DNA of 37,598 bases, taken from positions 1 through 37,598 of the forward strand of contig QZJS01000078.1 of NCBI GenBank assembly GCA_003597945.1, read 5' to 3'. The translations under genes were made by a program, and so were the position numbers. The number at the start of each line of letters is the position of its first letter. Position 1 is the stretch's first letter. Under the pieces are notes generated by a model, which did not search any database, was not told the origin of the DNA, and worked only from the letters and a program-made list of their open reading frames with translations. This DNA is from Desulfobacteraceae bacterium. GTDB lineage: Bacteria > Desulfobacterota > Desulfobacteria > Desulfobacterales > Desulfosalsimonadaceae. This document shows, piece after piece, positions 1-9,434 of the stretch.

Positions 1-100
1 GCTGATCACCCCGATTGCAATGGAAAAAGAGTTGCGGTTTGCGGTACGCGAGGGCGGTCGAACCGTCGGCGCCGGCGTTGTCAGTGAAATTATCGCATAG
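1..100 (+). CDS. tuf: Elongation factor Tu, C-terminal end (partial)
   Basis: The reading frame from base 2 to the TAG at 98-100 gives the last 32 residues of EF-Tu, ending [14 protein letters not shown], which is the typical end of domain 3 (the beta barrel that contacts aminoacyl-tRNA). The rest of the gene lies before the window. EF-Tu delivers aminoacyl-tRNA to the ribosomal A site in the cytoplasm. Its place 27 bases before rpsJ matches the common str-S10 arrangement, so it is probably co-transcribed with the ribosomal genes. Confidence 0.93.
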   Translation, partial: LITPIAMEKELRFAVREGGRTVGAGVVSEIIA

Positions 101-127
101 CATTCATATATAAAGAGACAGGCGATC

Positions 128-439
128 ATGATTGGAAATACAAAGATCAGAATCAGGCTCAGGGCTTATGACCATAAATTGCTGGACCAGTCCGCCAAAG
201 ATATCGTGGACACGGCCCGCAAAACCGGTGCGAAGATTGTGGGACCGATTCCCTTGCCGACCCAGATCAACAAATACTGCGTTCTCCGCTCGCCGCACGT
301 GGATAAGAAATCCAGGGAGCAGTTTGAAGTCAGGACGCATAAGCGCATGCTCGATATTCAGGAACCCACGCAGCAGACCGTGGATGCGCTGATGAAGCTC
401 GATCTTTCACCCGGTGTTGATGTGGATATCAAACTGTAG
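128..439 (+). CDS. rpsJ: 30S ribosomal protein S10
   Basis: This 103-residue protein has the usual length of bacterial S10 and its hallmark segments [14 protein letters not shown] near the start and VDVDIKL at the end. S10 sits in the head of the small subunit. As NusE it also joins NusB in transcription antitermination, as known from E. coli. It is the first gene of the S10 operon, directly after tuf, with a modest AAGAGA-type ribosome-binding site. The ATG at 128 gives the standard N-terminus. Confidence 0.97.
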   Translation: MIGNTKIRIRLRAYDHKLLDQSAKDIVDTARKTGAKIVGPIPLPTQINKYCVLRSPHVDKKSREQFEVRTHKRMLDIQEPTQQTVDALMKLDLSPGVDVDIKL

Positions 440-462
440 TTTTTTTGGGATTGGTGGCGCAC

Positions 463-1083
463 ATGATTAAAGGATTATTGGGTAAAAAACTTGGAATGAC
501 ATCGGTTTTTGTAAACGATGGCCGGTCGATTCCGGTAACGGTTATCGAAGCAGGACCGTGTACCGTGACGCAGATCAAGACCAAGGCCAACGACGGATAT
601 AACGCGTTGCAAGTCGGTTTTGGCGAAAAGAAAAAAAGCCGGGTCACCAAGCCTCTGGCGGGTCATTTTTCAAAAGCAGGCGATAAGATGTTCGTCTTTT
701 TGAAGGAATTTACAATTGATGACCCGGATTCCTACAAACTCGGACAGGCCATTGATCTGGCCGTTTTCGATGTGGGCGATAAAGTCGAGGTTTCCGGCAA
801 AACAAAAGGCCGTGGTTTTTCGGGTACCATCAAGCGGCATGGTTTTCATCGCGGCCCCAAAACTCATGGCAGCAAGAATTATCGGGAGCCGGGGTCCATT
901 GGCCAATGCGCGTGGCCGTCCAAGGTTTTTAAGGGCAAGCGCATGCCAGGTCGCTACGGCAACACCCGGATGACCGTCAAAAACCTGGAGATCGTCGATA
1001 TCCGTCCGGATCAGCATCTGATTTTGATCAAAGGGGCGGTGCCCGGCCCGATCTCGGGATTGGTGGAAATCAGAAAGCGTTGA
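463..1083 (+). CDS. rplC: 50S ribosomal protein L3
   Basis: L3 binds near the 3' end of 23S rRNA, and its long loop reaches toward the peptidyl-transferase centre. The motifs GLLGKKLGMT (start), GFSGTIKRHGF and HGSKNYREPGSIG (the central loop) are plain. I chose the ATG at 463 because it gives MIKGLLGKKLGM, matching family N-termini, and a protein of 206 residues, close to E. coli L3. In-frame TTG (445) and GTG (454) codons lie upstream, and the Shine-Dalgarno signal is weak for all three, so the start is the least certain of the operon. Confidence 0.95.
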   Translation: MIKGLLGKKLGMTSVFVNDGRSIPVTVIEAGPCTVTQIKTKANDGYNALQVGFGEKKKSRVTKPLAGHFSKAGDKMFVFLKEFTIDDPDSYKLGQAIDLAVFDVGDKVEVSGKTKGRGFSGTIKRHGFHRGPKTHGSKNYREPGSIGQCAWPSKVFKGKRMPGRYGNTRMTVKNLEIVDIRPDQHLILIKGAVPGPISGLVEIRKR

Positions 1084-1134
1084 ACTTTTGCGTTAAGACG
1101 ATCTAATCGTTGGTGAAGCATAAAGAGGAAAATT

Positions 1135-1758
1135 ATGGCTGTCATTGAAGTAAAAAATATAAAAGGCGAAACGGTATCCGAGATTGATTTAATCGACGCC
1201 GTATTCAACGTGCCGATCAAAAAAACGGTACTGCATGAAGTGGTAAGGATGCAGCTTGCGACTCGGCGCAGTGGCACCGCCTGCGTCAAGAACCGGTCGG
1301 ATGTCCGGGGCAGTACCAAGAAACTGTATCGGCAGAAAGGGACGGGCCGGGCGCGTCGGGGCGACATTAAAAGTCCGCTGCTTCGAGGCGGCGGCGTCAT
1401 TTTCGGTCCACACCCGAGATCATATGCCTTTAAACCCCCCAAAAAAGTAAGACGACTCGCCCTGAAAATGGCATTGAGCAGCAAGTTGCAGGCTGATCAG
1501 ATTATCGTGCTGGACCATTTCGAGATGGATGAGATCAAGACGAAGTTTGTGGTTTCCGCATTGCAGGCCATCAATGCCGACAGGCCGTTGATCATCACTG
1601 ATGAGCAAAATGAAAAGCTTTCACTCTCATCGCGCAATATTCCAGGTGTCAAGGTTCTTCCGGTCGATGGTTTAAACGTTTATGACATTTTAAATCATCG
1701 TAATCTGGTCATTCTTGCGCCTTCGATCAGGAATATTGAAGGGAGGCTTGCGATATGA
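1135..1758 (+). CDS. rplD: 50S ribosomal protein L4
   Basis: L4 is an early-binding 23S rRNA protein that lines the upper exit tunnel. The 207 residues contain the tunnel-loop pattern [20 protein letters not shown] followed by a glycine-rich [11 protein letters not shown] stretch, diagnostic for the family. An AGAGGAAAA site precedes the ATG. The stop overlaps the rplW start by 4 bases, so translation of the two is probably coupled. In E. coli L4 represses its own operon; no equivalent control hairpin can be judged here because the leader is outside the window. Confidence 0.96.
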   Translation: MAVIEVKNIKGETVSEIDLIDAVFNVPIKKTVLHEVVRMQLATRRSGTACVKNRSDVRGSTKKLYRQKGTGRARRGDIKSPLLRGGGVIFGPHPRSYAFKPPKKVRRLALKMALSSKLQADQIIVLDHFEMDEIKTKFVVSALQAINADRPLIITDEQNEKLSLSSRNIPGVKVLPVDGLNVYDILNHRNLVILAPSIRNIEGRLAI

Positions 1759-2042
1759 ACCAATATAATATTTTAAAAGGACCGGTTGATACGGAAAAAA
1801 GCAATCTGCAGAAAGAAAAAGACAACCGGGTGACGTTTGAAGTCGATCCGGCCGCCAATCGCGTTGAGATTGGAAAAGCGGTTGAAAAGGTCTTCAACGT
1901 AAAGGTCAAAGCGGTACAAACCATGAATGTCAAGGGTAAATTCAAACGGCGCGGAAAGATTATCGGAAAGCGCAGGGACTGGAAAAAAGCGACGGTAACG
2001 CTTATGCCCGGGCATCGGATTAATTTTTTCGAGGGAGCTTAA
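1755..2042 (+). CDS. rplW: 50S ribosomal protein L23
   Basis: L23 sits at the tunnel exit and is the docking point for trigger factor and the signal recognition particle in bacteria. The 95 residues have the family start [13 protein letters not shown] and the basic loop [19 protein letters not shown] that inserts into rRNA. The gene starts inside the end of rplD (ATGA-type overlap of 4 bases), and rplB follows after 15 bases, so it lies within the S10 operon. Confidence 0.95.
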   Translation: MNQYNILKGPVDTEKSNLQKEKDNRVTFEVDPAANRVEIGKAVEKVFNVKVKAVQTMNVKGKFKRRGKIIGKRRDWKKATVTLMPGHRINFFEGA

Positions 2043-2057
2043 GCGGGGGCTTGAAAA

Positions 2058-2879
2058 ATGGCGATTAAAAAAGTTAAACCGACATCACACGGACGCCGGT
2101 TTCAGGAATATGCGACCTTTGAGGAAATTACCAAAAGCAAGCCGGAAAAAGGTCTCATCAAAATCATCAAAAAAACCGGTGGACGTAATGCCAACGGACG
2201 GATAACGGCCAATTATCGCGGCGGCGGTCATAAGCGGTTTTACCGTGAGGTCGATTTCCGAAGGGATAAGGAGAATATTCCCGCCCGGGTGGCAGCCATC
2301 GAATATGATCCAAACCGTTCCGCGCGCATCGCGCTGCTCAATTATGCCGACGGGGAGAAGCGTTATATTCTTGCTCCGGTAAAACTTTCGGTAGGAGATA
2401 CGGTGATGTCAGGGTCCGCTGCTGAAATTCGACCTGGCAACGCGTTGCCGTTAAGCCTGATTCCGCTGGGCACCCAGATCCATAATATTGAAATCCAATT
2501 GGGCAAAGGCGGTCAGCTTGTCAAAAGCGCCGGCGGATTCGCGCAGCTCATGGCCAAAGAAGGCCGATACGCCACCATCAAACTGCCGTCGGGCGAAATG
2601 CGGATGGTTCTGCAGACATGCAAGGCCAGCATCGGACAGGTCGGTAATGTCGAACATGAAAATATCTCCCTGGGAAAAGCCGGCCGCAAACGGATGCTCG
2701 GCATCCGGCCGCATGTGCGCGGCGTTGCCAAAAACCCGGTGGATCACCCCATGGGCGGCGGCGAGGGAAAATCTTCCGGCGGGCGACATCCCTGTACGCC
2801 GTGGGGCAAGCCGACCAAGGGATATCGGACGCGTAAGCCCAAAAGCAGCGACAAACTGATTGTCAAACGGCGTAAATAA
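2058..2879 (+). CDS. rplB: 50S ribosomal protein L2
   Basis: L2 is one of the most conserved ribosomal proteins. It binds domain IV of 23S rRNA and helps subunit joining and peptidyl transfer. The 273 residues match the usual length. The motif [20 protein letters not shown] near residue 225 includes the histidine equivalent to the functionally important His229 of E. coli. The N-terminal [20 protein letters not shown] is also typical. It lies between rplW and rpsS in the canonical order. Confidence 0.98.
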   Translation: MAIKKVKPTSHGRRFQEYATFEEITKSKPEKGLIKIIKKTGGRNANGRITANYRGGGHKRFYREVDFRRDKENIPARVAAIEYDPNRSARIALLNYADGEKRYILAPVKLSVGDTVMSGSAAEIRPGNALPLSLIPLGTQIHNIEIQLGKGGQLVKSAGGFAQLMAKEGRYATIKLPSGEMRMVLQTCKASIGQVGNVEHENISLGKAGRKRMLGIRPHVRGVAKNPVDHPMGGGEGKSSGGRHPCTPWGKPTKGYRTRKPKSSDKLIVKRRK

Positions 2880-2936
2880 TCCGGATTTATCGTATCATCC
2901 TTAAAAGAAAACGGTAAACAGCACACAGGAGCGGAA

Positions 2937-3215
2937 ATGGCGCGATCACTTAAAAAAGGACCTTTCATCGACGAACACCTGCAGAAGAAAGTTTCCGTTG
3001 CACAGGAAACACGAAGCAGCAAGGTGATCAAAACATGGTCCAGACGGTCAACGATCATCCCGGAAATGGTGGGTTTGACATTGGCGGTTCATAATGGGAA
3101 AAAGTTTGTGCCTGTTTTTGTGACCGAAAACATGGTCGGGCACAAGCTGGGGGAATTTTCTCCTACACGTACGTTTTATGGTCACGCCGGGGATAAGAAA
3201 ACAAAAGTAAAGTAA
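2937..3215 (+). CDS. rpsS: 30S ribosomal protein S19
   Basis: S19 forms a complex with S13 in the head of the small subunit and contacts the A-site finger. The 92-residue protein starts with the hallmark [12 protein letters not shown] and holds the conserved [20 protein letters not shown] and [10 protein letters not shown] segments. A GGAG site lies just before the ATG. It is 57 bases after rplB and 29 bases before rplV, in the canonical S10 order. Confidence 0.97.
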   Translation: MARSLKKGPFIDEHLQKKVSVAQETRSSKVIKTWSRRSTIIPEMVGLTLAVHNGKKFVPVFVTENMVGHKLGEFSPTRTFYGHAGDKKTKVK

Positions 3216-3244
3216 CAATTTTAAAAGGGTTGGGAATATAAGCG

Positions 3245-3577
3245 ATGGAGGTCAATGCCACAGCAAAATACATGCGTATTTCGCCCCAGAAGGTTCGCAA
3301 ACTTGTCGATGCCGTAAAGGGTAAACCGGCCGAAGCCGGATTGAATACGCTCAAGTTCATGCCCCAGAAAGCCGCGGGCATGGTCGAGAAGATCCTCAAA
3401 TCGGCCGTTGCAAATGCGTCCCAGAATACCGAACTGGATGTGGATTCCCTCGTGATTAAAAATATTATCGTCAACGAAGGGCCTTCACTCAAGCGGTTCC
3501 GAGCGCGCGCCAGGGGCAGGGGGTCACGGATCTTGAAACGAACAAGCCATATTACGGTCATTGTTGCTGAAGGGTAG
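3245..3577 (+). CDS. rplV: 50S ribosomal protein L22
   Basis: L22 interacts with all 23S rRNA domains, and its beta-hairpin lines the exit-tunnel constriction where macrolides bind. The 110 residues show the N-terminal pattern [16 protein letters not shown] and the C-terminal hairpin [20 protein letters not shown], both family signatures. The gene follows rpsS closely and ends 20 bases before the TTG start of rpsC. Confidence 0.97.
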   Translation: MEVNATAKYMRISPQKVRKLVDAVKGKPAEAGLNTLKFMPQKAAGMVEKILKSAVANASQNTELDVDSLVIKNIIVNEGPSLKRFRARARGRGSRILKRTSHITVIVAEG

Positions 3578-3597
3578 CCACTAAAAGGAGGAACAGC

Positions 3598-4251
3598 TTG
3601 GGCCAGAAAGTCAATCCCAAAGGAATGCGGCTGGGCATCGTCAAAACCTGGAATTCCAGGTGGTATGCCGGGAAAAATTACGCATCGTATGTTTTTGAGG
3701 ATCATAAGCTTCGTACGTTTCTTAAAAAGAAGCTGATGCATGCCGGTATATCGAAAATCGATATTGAACGGTCATCCAAGCGGGTCAAACTCAAGATCTA
3801 TGCGGCGCGTCCCGGAATCATCATCGGAAAGAAAGGTTCTGAAATCGATGCGCTGAAAAAAGAGATCGAAAAAATGGTGACCCATGAGGTTCTCGTGGAT
3901 ATCCAGGAAGTCCGCAAACCTGAGATCGATGCGCAACTGGTTGCGGAAAATGTCGCCGGCCAGCTGATCCGGCGGATCGCTTTCCGGCGTGCCATGAAAA
4001 GGGCCGTGACATCAGCCATGCGCTTCGGCGCGGGCGGGATCAAGATCATCTGCTCCGGCCGATTGGGCGGAGCTGAAATGGCGCGGACCGAGTGGTACAA
4101 GGAAGGCCGGATTCCACTGCATACCTTAAGGGCCGACATTGATTACGGCGTTACCAGCGCCAAAACCACATATGGTCTGATCGGCATTAAAGTATATATT
4201 TTCAAGGGTGAAATCCTCCAGGATGAACAACTGGCAGGTGAGGCCAAATAG
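3598..4251 (+). CDS. rpsC: 30S ribosomal protein S3 (TTG start)
   Basis: S3 lies at the mRNA entry channel and takes part in mRNA unwinding. The 217-residue protein opens with [13 protein letters not shown], the standard S3 N-terminus, which fixes the TTG at 3598 as the start; a strong AAAGGAGG lies 7 bases upstream. Residues about 60-75 ([14 protein letters not shown]) form the KH-domain RNA-binding loop, and the C-terminal domain carries the [19 protein letters not shown] signature. Confidence 0.97.
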   Translation: MGQKVNPKGMRLGIVKTWNSRWYAGKNYASYVFEDHKLRTFLKKKLMHAGISKIDIERSSKRVKLKIYAARPGIIIGKKGSEIDALKKEIEKMVTHEVLVDIQEVRKPEIDAQLVAENVAGQLIRRIAFRRAMKRAVTSAMRFGAGGIKIICSGRLGGAEMARTEWYKEGRIPLHTLRADIDYGVTSAKTTYGLIGIKVYIFKGEILQDEQLAGEAK

Positions 4252-4269
4252 GCAACAGGAGACAGGAAG

Positions 4270-4683
4270 ATGCTGAGCCCGAAAAAGGTCAAGTTTCGAA
4301 AACAGATGAGAGGTCGCATGCGGGGCAAGGCCTATCGGGGTTCCACGCTGAACTTCGGGGATTTCGGCCTGCAGGCTGTGGAATGCGGATATATCACGTC
4401 AAGGCAGATTGAAGCCGCTCGTATCGCCATGACAAGGCGGGTCAAAAGAGGCGGGAAAATGTGGATTCGTATTTTTCCCGATAAACCGGTTACCAAAAAG
4501 CCCGCTGAAGTGCGAATGGGAAAAGGAAAAGGTGCACCCGAGGGTTGGGTCGCGGTTATCCGGCCGGGAAGGATTTTATACGAAATGGAAGGCATCCCCA
4601 GAAGCTTGGCACAGGAGGCACTCCTGCTTGCGGCTCACAAGCTTCCCATTAAGACAAAATTTATCGAAAGGGGAGCAAAATAA
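4270..4683 (+). CDS. rplP: 50S ribosomal protein L16
   Basis: L16 helps organise the A-site side of the peptidyl-transferase region and contacts tRNA. The 137 residues begin [19 protein letters not shown] and include [20 protein letters not shown], a diagnostic central segment; the family length is about 136-144. The stop codon overlaps the ATG of rpmC by one base (TAATG), which suggests translational coupling. It has the canonical position between rpsC and rpmC. Confidence 0.97.
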   Translation: MLSPKKVKFRKQMRGRMRGKAYRGSTLNFGDFGLQAVECGYITSRQIEAARIAMTRRVKRGGKMWIRIFPDKPVTKKPAEVRMGKGKGAPEGWVAVIRPGRILYEMEGIPRSLAQEALLLAAHKLPIKTKFIERGAK

Positions 4684-4877
4684 TGAAAGCCAGCGATATC
4701 AGGGGACTCGGCGGGGAAGAGTTGCATTCGAAGCTAAAGGATCTAACAGAGACCCTTTTTAACCTTCGTTTTCAGCACAAAACCGGCCAGTTGGAAAATC
4801 CAAGACGGATCGGGCAGGTCAAGCGTGAAATTGCCCGGTTCCATACGATTCAACGTGAACGCGAACTGAAACAATAG
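4683..4877 (+). CDS. rpmC: 50S ribosomal protein L29
   Basis: L29 is a small helical hairpin protein near the tunnel exit beside L23. The 64 residues contain the family pattern LFNLRFQHKTGQLENPRRI followed by a short basic helix with REIARFHTIQRERE. It starts within the stop of rplP (one-base overlap) and is followed 12 bases later by rpsQ, so the three genes form a tightly packed translational unit. Confidence 0.95.
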   Translation: MKASDIRGLGGEELHSKLKDLTETLFNLRFQHKTGQLENPRRIGQVKREIARFHTIQRERELKQ

Positions 4878-4889
4878 CGGGTTGCTGAC

Positions 4890-5150
4890 ATGAAAAATGA
4901 ACGCGGAATGAGAAGACAACTGGTCGGCATGGTGTTGAGCAACAAGATGGACAAGACCGTGACGGTTAGAGTTGAACGAACGGTGATGCACCCGGTTTAC
5001 AAAAAGTATATCCGGCGTCGCGCCAAGTTTGCGGCGCATGACGCGCTAAACGCCTGTTCCATCGGCGACCGTGTCCTGATTACGGAATCACGGCCCCTCA
5101 GCAAGACAAAAAGATGGCGGGTCAGTCAAATTATCGAAAAAGCGGTATGA
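4890..5150 (+). CDS. rpsQ: 30S ribosomal protein S17
   Basis: S17 is an early assembly protein of the 30S body with an OB fold. The 86 residues include [18 protein letters not shown], then the conserved [19 protein letters not shown] loop and the [20 protein letters not shown] strand typical of the family. This gene ends the S10 operon block; rplN follows after 18 bases with no visible terminator, so S10 and spc genes probably share transcripts. Confidence 0.96.
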   Translation: MKNERGMRRQLVGMVLSNKMDKTVTVRVERTVMHPVYKKYIRRRAKFAAHDALNACSIGDRVLITESRPLSKTKRWRVSQIIEKAV

Positions 5151-5168
5151 TATTGGGGGCATGGAAAA

Positions 5169-5537
5169 ATGATTCAGGCGGAAACAAGATTGTCCGTAGC
5201 GGACAACTCGGGTGCCAAGGAAGTTTATTGTATTAAGGTCTTAGGCGGCTCCAGGCGCCGGTACGCATCCATCGGTGATGTCATTGTCGTATCGGTGAAG
5301 GAGGCCATCCCCAATTCAAAGGTCAAGAAGGGCGATGTGCTCAAGGCGGTGGTGGTGCGGACGAAAAAGGAGATTCGAAGGCCGGATGGTTCATATATCC
5401 GGTTCGATGATAACTCCGCCGTATTGATAAATGCCCAGAGGGAACCCATCGGAACGCGTATTTTCGGGCCGGTGGCAAGGGAACTCCGCGCACATCGGTT
5501 TATGAAAATCATTTCGCTGGCGCCGGAAGTACTCTAG
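5169..5537 (+). CDS. rplN: 50S ribosomal protein L14
   Basis: L14 forms part of intersubunit bridge B8 and is bound by the silencing factor RsfS in other bacteria. The 122 residues start [19 protein letters not shown] and contain the signature [20 protein letters not shown] and [13 protein letters not shown]. Length and motifs agree fully with the family. It heads the spc gene block, 18 bases after rpsQ. Confidence 0.97.
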   Translation: MIQAETRLSVADNSGAKEVYCIKVLGGSRRRYASIGDVIVVSVKEAIPNSKVKKGDVLKAVVVRTKKEIRRPDGSYIRFDDNSAVLINAQREPIGTRIFGPVARELRAHRFMKIISLAPEVL

Positions 5538-5565
5538 CGATCAGGATATCGGGAAAGTGTGGGTT

Positions 5566-5898
5566 ATGGAAAAAAACACTGTATGTCACATCAGAAAAAA
5601 TGACAAGGTGAAGGTGATATCCGGCAAGGACAAGGGCAAGATAAGTAAAGTCCTTGGCGTGGTTCGAAAAAAGAACCGGCTGCTGATTGAAAACGTCAAT
5701 ATTGTCAAGCGCCATACCCGACCCAGCACCAAGAACAAGCAGGGCGGCATTGTCGAAGGCGAAGCACCGATTCACTGGTCGAATGTCATGCTCATGTGCA
5801 GCAAATGCCTGGCGGCCGTGCGGATCAAGGTCCGAAAACTTGAAGACGGCAAAAAAGTTCGGGTGTGCGCCAAGTGTGACGAAATCATGGATGTATAA
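5566..5898 (+). CDS. rplX: 50S ribosomal protein L24 (zinc-ribbon form)
   Basis: L24 is an assembly initiator for the large subunit, located near the tunnel exit. The KOW motif is visible as [18 protein letters not shown] around residues 16-33. I prefer the ATG at 5566 (110 residues); a GTG three codons upstream (5557) would add MWV. The C-terminus carries C78-x2-C81 and C101-x2-C104, a four-cysteine set that would bind zinc. The well-studied E. coli L24 lacks it, but L24 of several other phyla has it. Confidence 0.94.
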   Translation: MEKNTVCHIRKNDKVKVISGKDKGKISKVLGVVRKKNRLLIENVNIVKRHTRPSTKNKQGGIVEGEAPIHWSNVMLMCSKCLAAVRIKVRKLEDGKKVRVCAKCDEIMDV

Positions 5899-5923
5899 GA
5901 ATGCCGGCTGGAGGAAAATCGCA

Positions 5924-6460
5924 ATGGCGTTGAAAGAATTTTATGAAAAAGAGGTCGTGCCGCAGCTGGTGGAAACCTTTGCGTATAAAAATCGGTTTCA
6001 GGTGCCCGCGCTCACGAAAATCGTTTTAAATATGGGTCTCGGCGATGCCATTCAGAACATCAAGCTGCTCGATTCCGCCCAGGCGGAACTCAAGGCCATT
6101 ACCGGTCAGGCTCCGGTCGTGACCCGAGCCAAAAAATCCGTGGCGGCTTTTAAGGTCAGGGAAGGCATGCCCATCGGGTGCATGGTGACACTCCGGGGAA
6201 AACGGATGTTCGATTTTTTTGAAAAACTTGTCAATGTCGCGCTTCCGCGCGTTAGGGATTTTAAGGGTATTTCGGGCAAGGCGTTTGACGGCAGGGGTAA
6301 TTATACCCTTGGTATCAAGGAGCAGATTATTTTCCCGGAAATTGATTATGATAAAATCGATGTCGTTAAAGGAATGAACGTCACTATTGCCACAACGGCG
6401 AAAACCAACGCGGAAGGCAAGGAACTGTTGCGATTACTGGGAATGCCCTTCAGAAACTAG
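5924..6460 (+). CDS. rplE: 50S ribosomal protein L5
   Basis: L5 binds 5S rRNA and contacts the P-site tRNA and bridge B1b. The 178 residues include [15 protein letters not shown], the basic [19 protein letters not shown] segment and [20 protein letters not shown], all diagnostic. The frame stays open upstream for 79 codons, overlapping rplX. The ATG at 5924, with GGAGG about 10 bases before it and a start of [11 protein letters not shown], gives the usual family length of about 179. Confidence 0.96.
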   Translation: MALKEFYEKEVVPQLVETFAYKNRFQVPALTKIVLNMGLGDAIQNIKLLDSAQAELKAITGQAPVVTRAKKSVAAFKVREGMPIGCMVTLRGKRMFDFFEKLVNVALPRVRDFKGISGKAFDGRGNYTLGIKEQIIFPEIDYDKIDVVKGMNVTIATTAKTNAEGKELLRLLGMPFRN

Positions 6461-6537
6461 AAAATAGAGACTGGCGGCAGAAAAATACTTCAATTTCCTA
6501 ACAGGGTTTATGGATTAAGGCACTAAGGAGGATCGAT

Positions 6538-6723
6538 TTGGCAAAGAAATCAATACGGACGAAAGCCATGCGTAAACCGAAATTTTCGGTTCAGGCATAT
6601 AACCGGTGTCCCATCTGCGGACGACCCCGTGCCTTTATCCGGAAGTTCGGTATTTGTCGTATCTGCTTCCGCAACATGGCTTTAGATGGGCTTCTTCCAG
6701 GTGTCAAAAAATCCAGTTGGTGA
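6538..6723 (+). CDS. rpsN: 30S ribosomal protein S14, zinc-dependent type (TTG start)
   Basis: This is the short 61-residue S14 (type Z), part of the 3' domain of 16S rRNA in the 30S head. Cysteines C24, C27, C40 and C43 (CPIC and CRIC) form the zinc site that distinguishes it from the longer cysteine-free form. The start is TTG, supported by TAAGGAGG 8 bases upstream and the family start AKKSIRTK. Many bacteria switch between zinc and non-zinc paralogs; only this copy is in the window. Confidence 0.96.
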   Translation: MAKKSIRTKAMRKPKFSVQAYNRCPICGRPRAFIRKFGICRICFRNMALDGLLPGVKKSSW

Positions 6724-6784
6724 TGGCCGTGTTGTGATGCCATTGATAACGCGACTGATCATGGTTTTATTTTATCATTTTTTT

Positions 6785-6802
6785 AATTTAACAGTTTAAA
6801 TT
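6785..6802 (+). repeat. AT-rich inverted repeat before rpsH
   Basis: The arms AATTTAA (6785-6791) and TTAAATT (6796-6802) flank a CAGT loop just before the rpsH ribosome-binding site. The stem holds no G-C pair, so its RNA fold is weak. It could affect rpsH initiation, but chance occurrence in this AT-rich gap is as likely. Confidence 0.25.
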
Positions 6803-6814
6803 ACGGAGTAGATG

Positions 6815-7213
6815 ATGTCGATCACTGACCCATTTGCGGATATGTTGACCCGGGTCCGAAATGCCGGAAATGCTAAATTAAACAGCGTGGATATCCCCGG
6901 CTCCAGGATCAAGGCAGCCCTTGCCGGTGTTTTGAAGGAAGAAGGTTATATCCGCAATTTTAAATTTATCAAGGACAACAAGCAGGGGATCATCCGCATC
7001 TACCTCAAATATGACAAGAACGATCGTCATGCCATCTACGGCCTGGAACGCATCAGCAAACCGAGCCGGCGGGTTTATGTAAAGGGCAAGGATGTTAAGC
7101 CCGTGCTTAACGGCATGGGGGTTTCGGTCTTGTCAACATCAAGGGGTATCCTGACGGACAAACAGGCGCGGCAGGAAAATCTCGGCGGCGAACTGCTCTG
7201 TAAAATCTGGTAA
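6815..7213 (+). CDS. rpsH: 30S ribosomal protein S8
   Basis: S8 is a primary binder of 16S rRNA helix 21 and, in E. coli, the translational repressor of the spc operon. The protein begins [18 protein letters not shown] and ends with [15 protein letters not shown] and GGELLCKIW, clear family signatures. Two ATG codons (6812 and 6815) are adjacent. The GGAG at 6805-6808 leaves a better 6-base gap to 6815, giving 132 residues. Confidence 0.96.
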   Translation: MSITDPFADMLTRVRNAGNAKLNSVDIPGSRIKAALAGVLKEEGYIRNFKFIKDNKQGIIRIYLKYDKNDRHAIYGLERISKPSRRVYVKGKDVKPVLNGMGVSVLSTSRGILTDKQARQENLGGELLCKIW

Positions 7214-7227
7214 CGAAGGAGAATAAC

Positions 7228-7761
7228 ATGTCTCGCGTGGGAAAGAAACCGATTCCGATACCCGGTAAAACCAAGGTCGATTTTTCAGACCGGGTGTTGC
7301 GCGTTCAGGGAGAAAAGGGCGTTTTGACGCGGACCCTTCATCCGGATGTGGATGTTGCAATAACCGATAGCGTTCTGACGGTGGCCATCGGTTGCCAGGA
7401 CAAGAAAACACGGGCCCTGTGGGGATTAACACGAGCGCTCATCGCCAATATGATTCACGGTGTGTCGGCGGGGTTTGAACGTGTACTTGAAATCAACGGA
7501 CTTGGCTATCGCGCGGAATTAAAGGGAGACGGCATTGAGTTGAATCTGGGTTATTCACACCCCATTCAGTTTAAGCTTCCCGAAGGGATTGATGCCAAGA
7601 TTGAAAAAAATATTATTCGATTGTCGGGAATCGACAAGGAACTGCTGGGATTTACGGCCTCATCCATTCGGCGGCTGCGTCCGCCGGAGCCCTATAAGGG
7701 CAAAGGGGTGAAGTATGCCGAGGAACATATTCAGCGCAAAGCCGGAAAAACCGCAAAATAA
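7228..7761 (+). CDS. rplF: 50S ribosomal protein L6
   Basis: L6 lies near the L7/L12 stalk base and the GTPase-associated centre. The 177 residues form the usual two tandem alpha/beta repeats. The start is [19 protein letters not shown], and the end contains [19 protein letters not shown], the standard C-terminal signature. It starts 14 bases after rpsH with a clear AAGGAG site. Confidence 0.97.
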   Translation: MSRVGKKPIPIPGKTKVDFSDRVLRVQGEKGVLTRTLHPDVDVAITDSVLTVAIGCQDKKTRALWGLTRALIANMIHGVSAGFERVLEINGLGYRAELKGDGIELNLGYSHPIQFKLPEGIDAKIEKNIIRLSGIDKELLGFTASSIRRLRPPEPYKGKGVKYAEEHIQRKAGKTAK

Positions 7762-7787
7762 GACGACGCAACGATAAGGGTGCAATC

Positions 7788-8156
7788 ATGGGAACCATCA
7801 ACAGACGGACGCAATTGCGGGACAAACGCAAAAAACGGATTCGAAAAAAGATATTCGGTACGGCCGAACGACCACGGTTGAGCGTGAACCGCAGCGCAAA
7901 ACATATGTATGCGCAGGTCATTGATGATACAAAGGGTATTACGCTGGTATCCGCGTCCACAGTGGAAAAAGAGATCCGGGAAAACCAGACCTTTGAAAAC
8001 AAGTCGGCAGCGGCAAAACATATCGGAAAACTCATTGCCGACCGGGCTGCCGGCAAAGGCATCACCGCTGTGGTTTTCGACCGGAACGGTTTTTTGTATC
8101 ACGGCAGGGTCAAAGCGGTTTCGGACGGTGCACGCGAGGCTGGATTGAATTTTTAA
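7788..8156 (+). CDS. rplR: 50S ribosomal protein L18
   Basis: L18 binds 5S rRNA together with L5 and anchors it in the central protuberance. The 122 residues show a very basic N-terminus with [20 protein letters not shown], the mid segment [20 protein letters not shown], and the C-terminal [20 protein letters not shown], all typical. It has the canonical position between rplF and rpsE. Confidence 0.97.
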   Translation: MGTINRRTQLRDKRKKRIRKKIFGTAERPRLSVNRSAKHMYAQVIDDTKGITLVSASTVEKEIRENQTFENKSAAAKHIGKLIADRAAGKGITAVVFDRNGFLYHGRVKAVSDGAREAGLNF

Positions 8157-8183
8157 GCATCAGATAGCATAAGGAGACATCCC

Positions 8184-8687
8184 TTGTTCAGAAAGGAAAC
8201 GGAAGAAAACTTATTTATTGACAAGGTCGTGCACATCAGCCGGGTCGCCAAGGTTCACAAGGGCGGTCGACGATTCAGTTTCAGTGCGATTGTTGTGGTC
8301 GGGGACGGGCAGGGCAGCGTTGGCTACGGTCTGGGCAAAGCCCAGGAGGTTCCGGAAGCCATTCGGAAAGGTGTCGAAAAAGCCAAGAAAAGCATGCAAA
8401 CCATCCCCCTGGTCGACGGGACGATTCCTTATGAGGTCACGGGCAAGTTCGGCGCGGGACGCGTTTTTATGAAACCGGCGGCCCAAGGTACCGGCGTGAT
8501 CGCCGGCGGCGCCGTTCGAGCGGTGCTTGAAGCCCTTGGCGTGCAGAATATTTTAACCAAATGCATGGGCTCCAACAATCCCCATAATGTTGTAAAAGCC
8601 ACGATTACAGGCCTAAGTGCGCTTCAAACCCGTGAAACCGTGGCAGCGAAACGGGGACTCAAGGTAGAAGACCTGGCAGTCTCTTAA
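8184..8687 (+). CDS. rpsE: 30S ribosomal protein S5 (TTG start)
   Basis: S5 is at the back of the 30S subunit, affects decoding accuracy and lines the mRNA entry site. The 167 residues contain the double-stranded RNA-binding-like core with [19 protein letters not shown] and the C-terminal domain with [18 protein letters not shown]. The start is TTG at 8184, preceded by AAGGAG at good spacing; no ATG fits the conserved N-terminus. Confidence 0.96.
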   Translation: MFRKETEENLFIDKVVHISRVAKVHKGGRRFSFSAIVVVGDGQGSVGYGLGKAQEVPEAIRKGVEKAKKSMQTIPLVDGTIPYEVTGKFGAGRVFMKPAAQGTGVIAGGAVRAVLEALGVQNILTKCMGSNNPHNVVKATITGLSALQTRETVAAKRGLKVEDLAVS

Positions 8688-8730
8688 TTAAGCTCACGGC
8701 GATCAAGTTGCAGTAAACAGACAATGGAGT

Positions 8731-8750
8731 AAGGCGTTTCGCCTTTTTTT
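8731..8750 (+). terminator. Intrinsic terminator-like hairpin inside the spc block
   Basis: AAGGCG (8731-8736), a TTT loop and CGCCTT (8740-8745) form a 6-bp stem that runs straight into TTTTT (8746-8750), the layout of a rho-independent terminator. It lies in the 121-base gap between rpsE and rpmD, one of the two longest gaps of the superoperon. A fully efficient stop here would cut off secY and rpoA, so partial attenuation is more likely. Confidence 0.5.
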
Positions 8751-8808
8751 AGAGCCGGAAAATTTCGGCAGGATTGACGGATTAATGAACTAAAGGGATA
8801 CAAACGTC

Positions 8809-8991
8809 ATGGCTGGAGCTTTGAAAATCACGCTGATCAGAAGCATGGCTGGAAAGCCGGAAAAGCACCGCAAGGTGTTGCGTGGAATGGGATTAAATAA
8901 GCTGAACCGCACCGTGGAACTGGTGGATACGCCGTCTATCCGCGGCATGGTCGACAAGGTGTCGCATCTGGTCAAGATGGAGGAATCATAA
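8809..8991 (+). CDS. rpmD: 50S ribosomal protein L30
   Basis: L30 is a small protein bound to 23S rRNA domain II. The 60 residues carry the family pattern ITLIRSMAGKPEKHRKVLRG followed by MGLNKLNRTVELVDTPSIRG, and end close to the usual 58-60 residues. The stop codon shares one base with the ATG of rplO. The gene follows a terminator-like hairpin 58 bases upstream. Confidence 0.95.
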   Translation: MAGALKITLIRSMAGKPEKHRKVLRGMGLNKLNRTVELVDTPSIRGMVDKVSHLVKMEES

Positions 8992-9434
8992 TGAAATTAA
9001 ATGAGTTGGCACCGCCGGAAGGCTCCAGGTCTTCCCGTAAGCGCCTCGGTAGAGGTCCGGGATCCGGGCTTGGGAAGACTTCGGGCCGCGGTCATAAGGG
9101 ACAGAGAAGCCGTTCCGGCGGCAACATTCGTCCCGGCTACGAGGGCGGCCAGATGCCGCTGCATCGTCGACTACCTAAGAGGGGTTTTACCAGCATATTT
9201 AAAAAAGTCATTTCAGTGGTCAATATCAGTGATCTTAAGCGTTTTGAAAGCGGCGCCGTGGTTGATGAAGCTGTGCTTCGCACCACGGGCATTGCCAAGG
9301 GCAAGTTTGATCAGATCAAACTGCTGGCAAAGGGTGATATCGATTATCCAATAACCGTGAAAGTCGATGCGGCCAGCCAAAAGGCGATTGAAAAAATCGA
9401 AGCGGCCGGCGGCAAAGTAGAGGTGACGGCGTAA
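8991..9434 (+). CDS. rplO: 50S ribosomal protein L15
   Basis: L15 is a late assembly protein that contacts many 23S rRNA helices through an extended glycine- and arginine-rich N-terminus. Here that is [20 protein letters not shown], followed by a globular domain ending in [10 protein letters not shown]. Length is 147 residues, as usual. Both ends overlap neighbours by one base (TAATG type), so rpmD, rplO and secY are likely translated in a coupled way. Confidence 0.97.
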   Translation: MKLNELAPPEGSRSSRKRLGRGPGSGLGKTSGRGHKGQRSRSGGNIRPGYEGGQMPLHRRLPKRGFTSIFKKVISVVNISDLKRFESGAVVDEAVLRTTGIAKGKFDQIKLLAKGDIDYPITVKVDAASQKAIEKIEAAGGKVEVTA

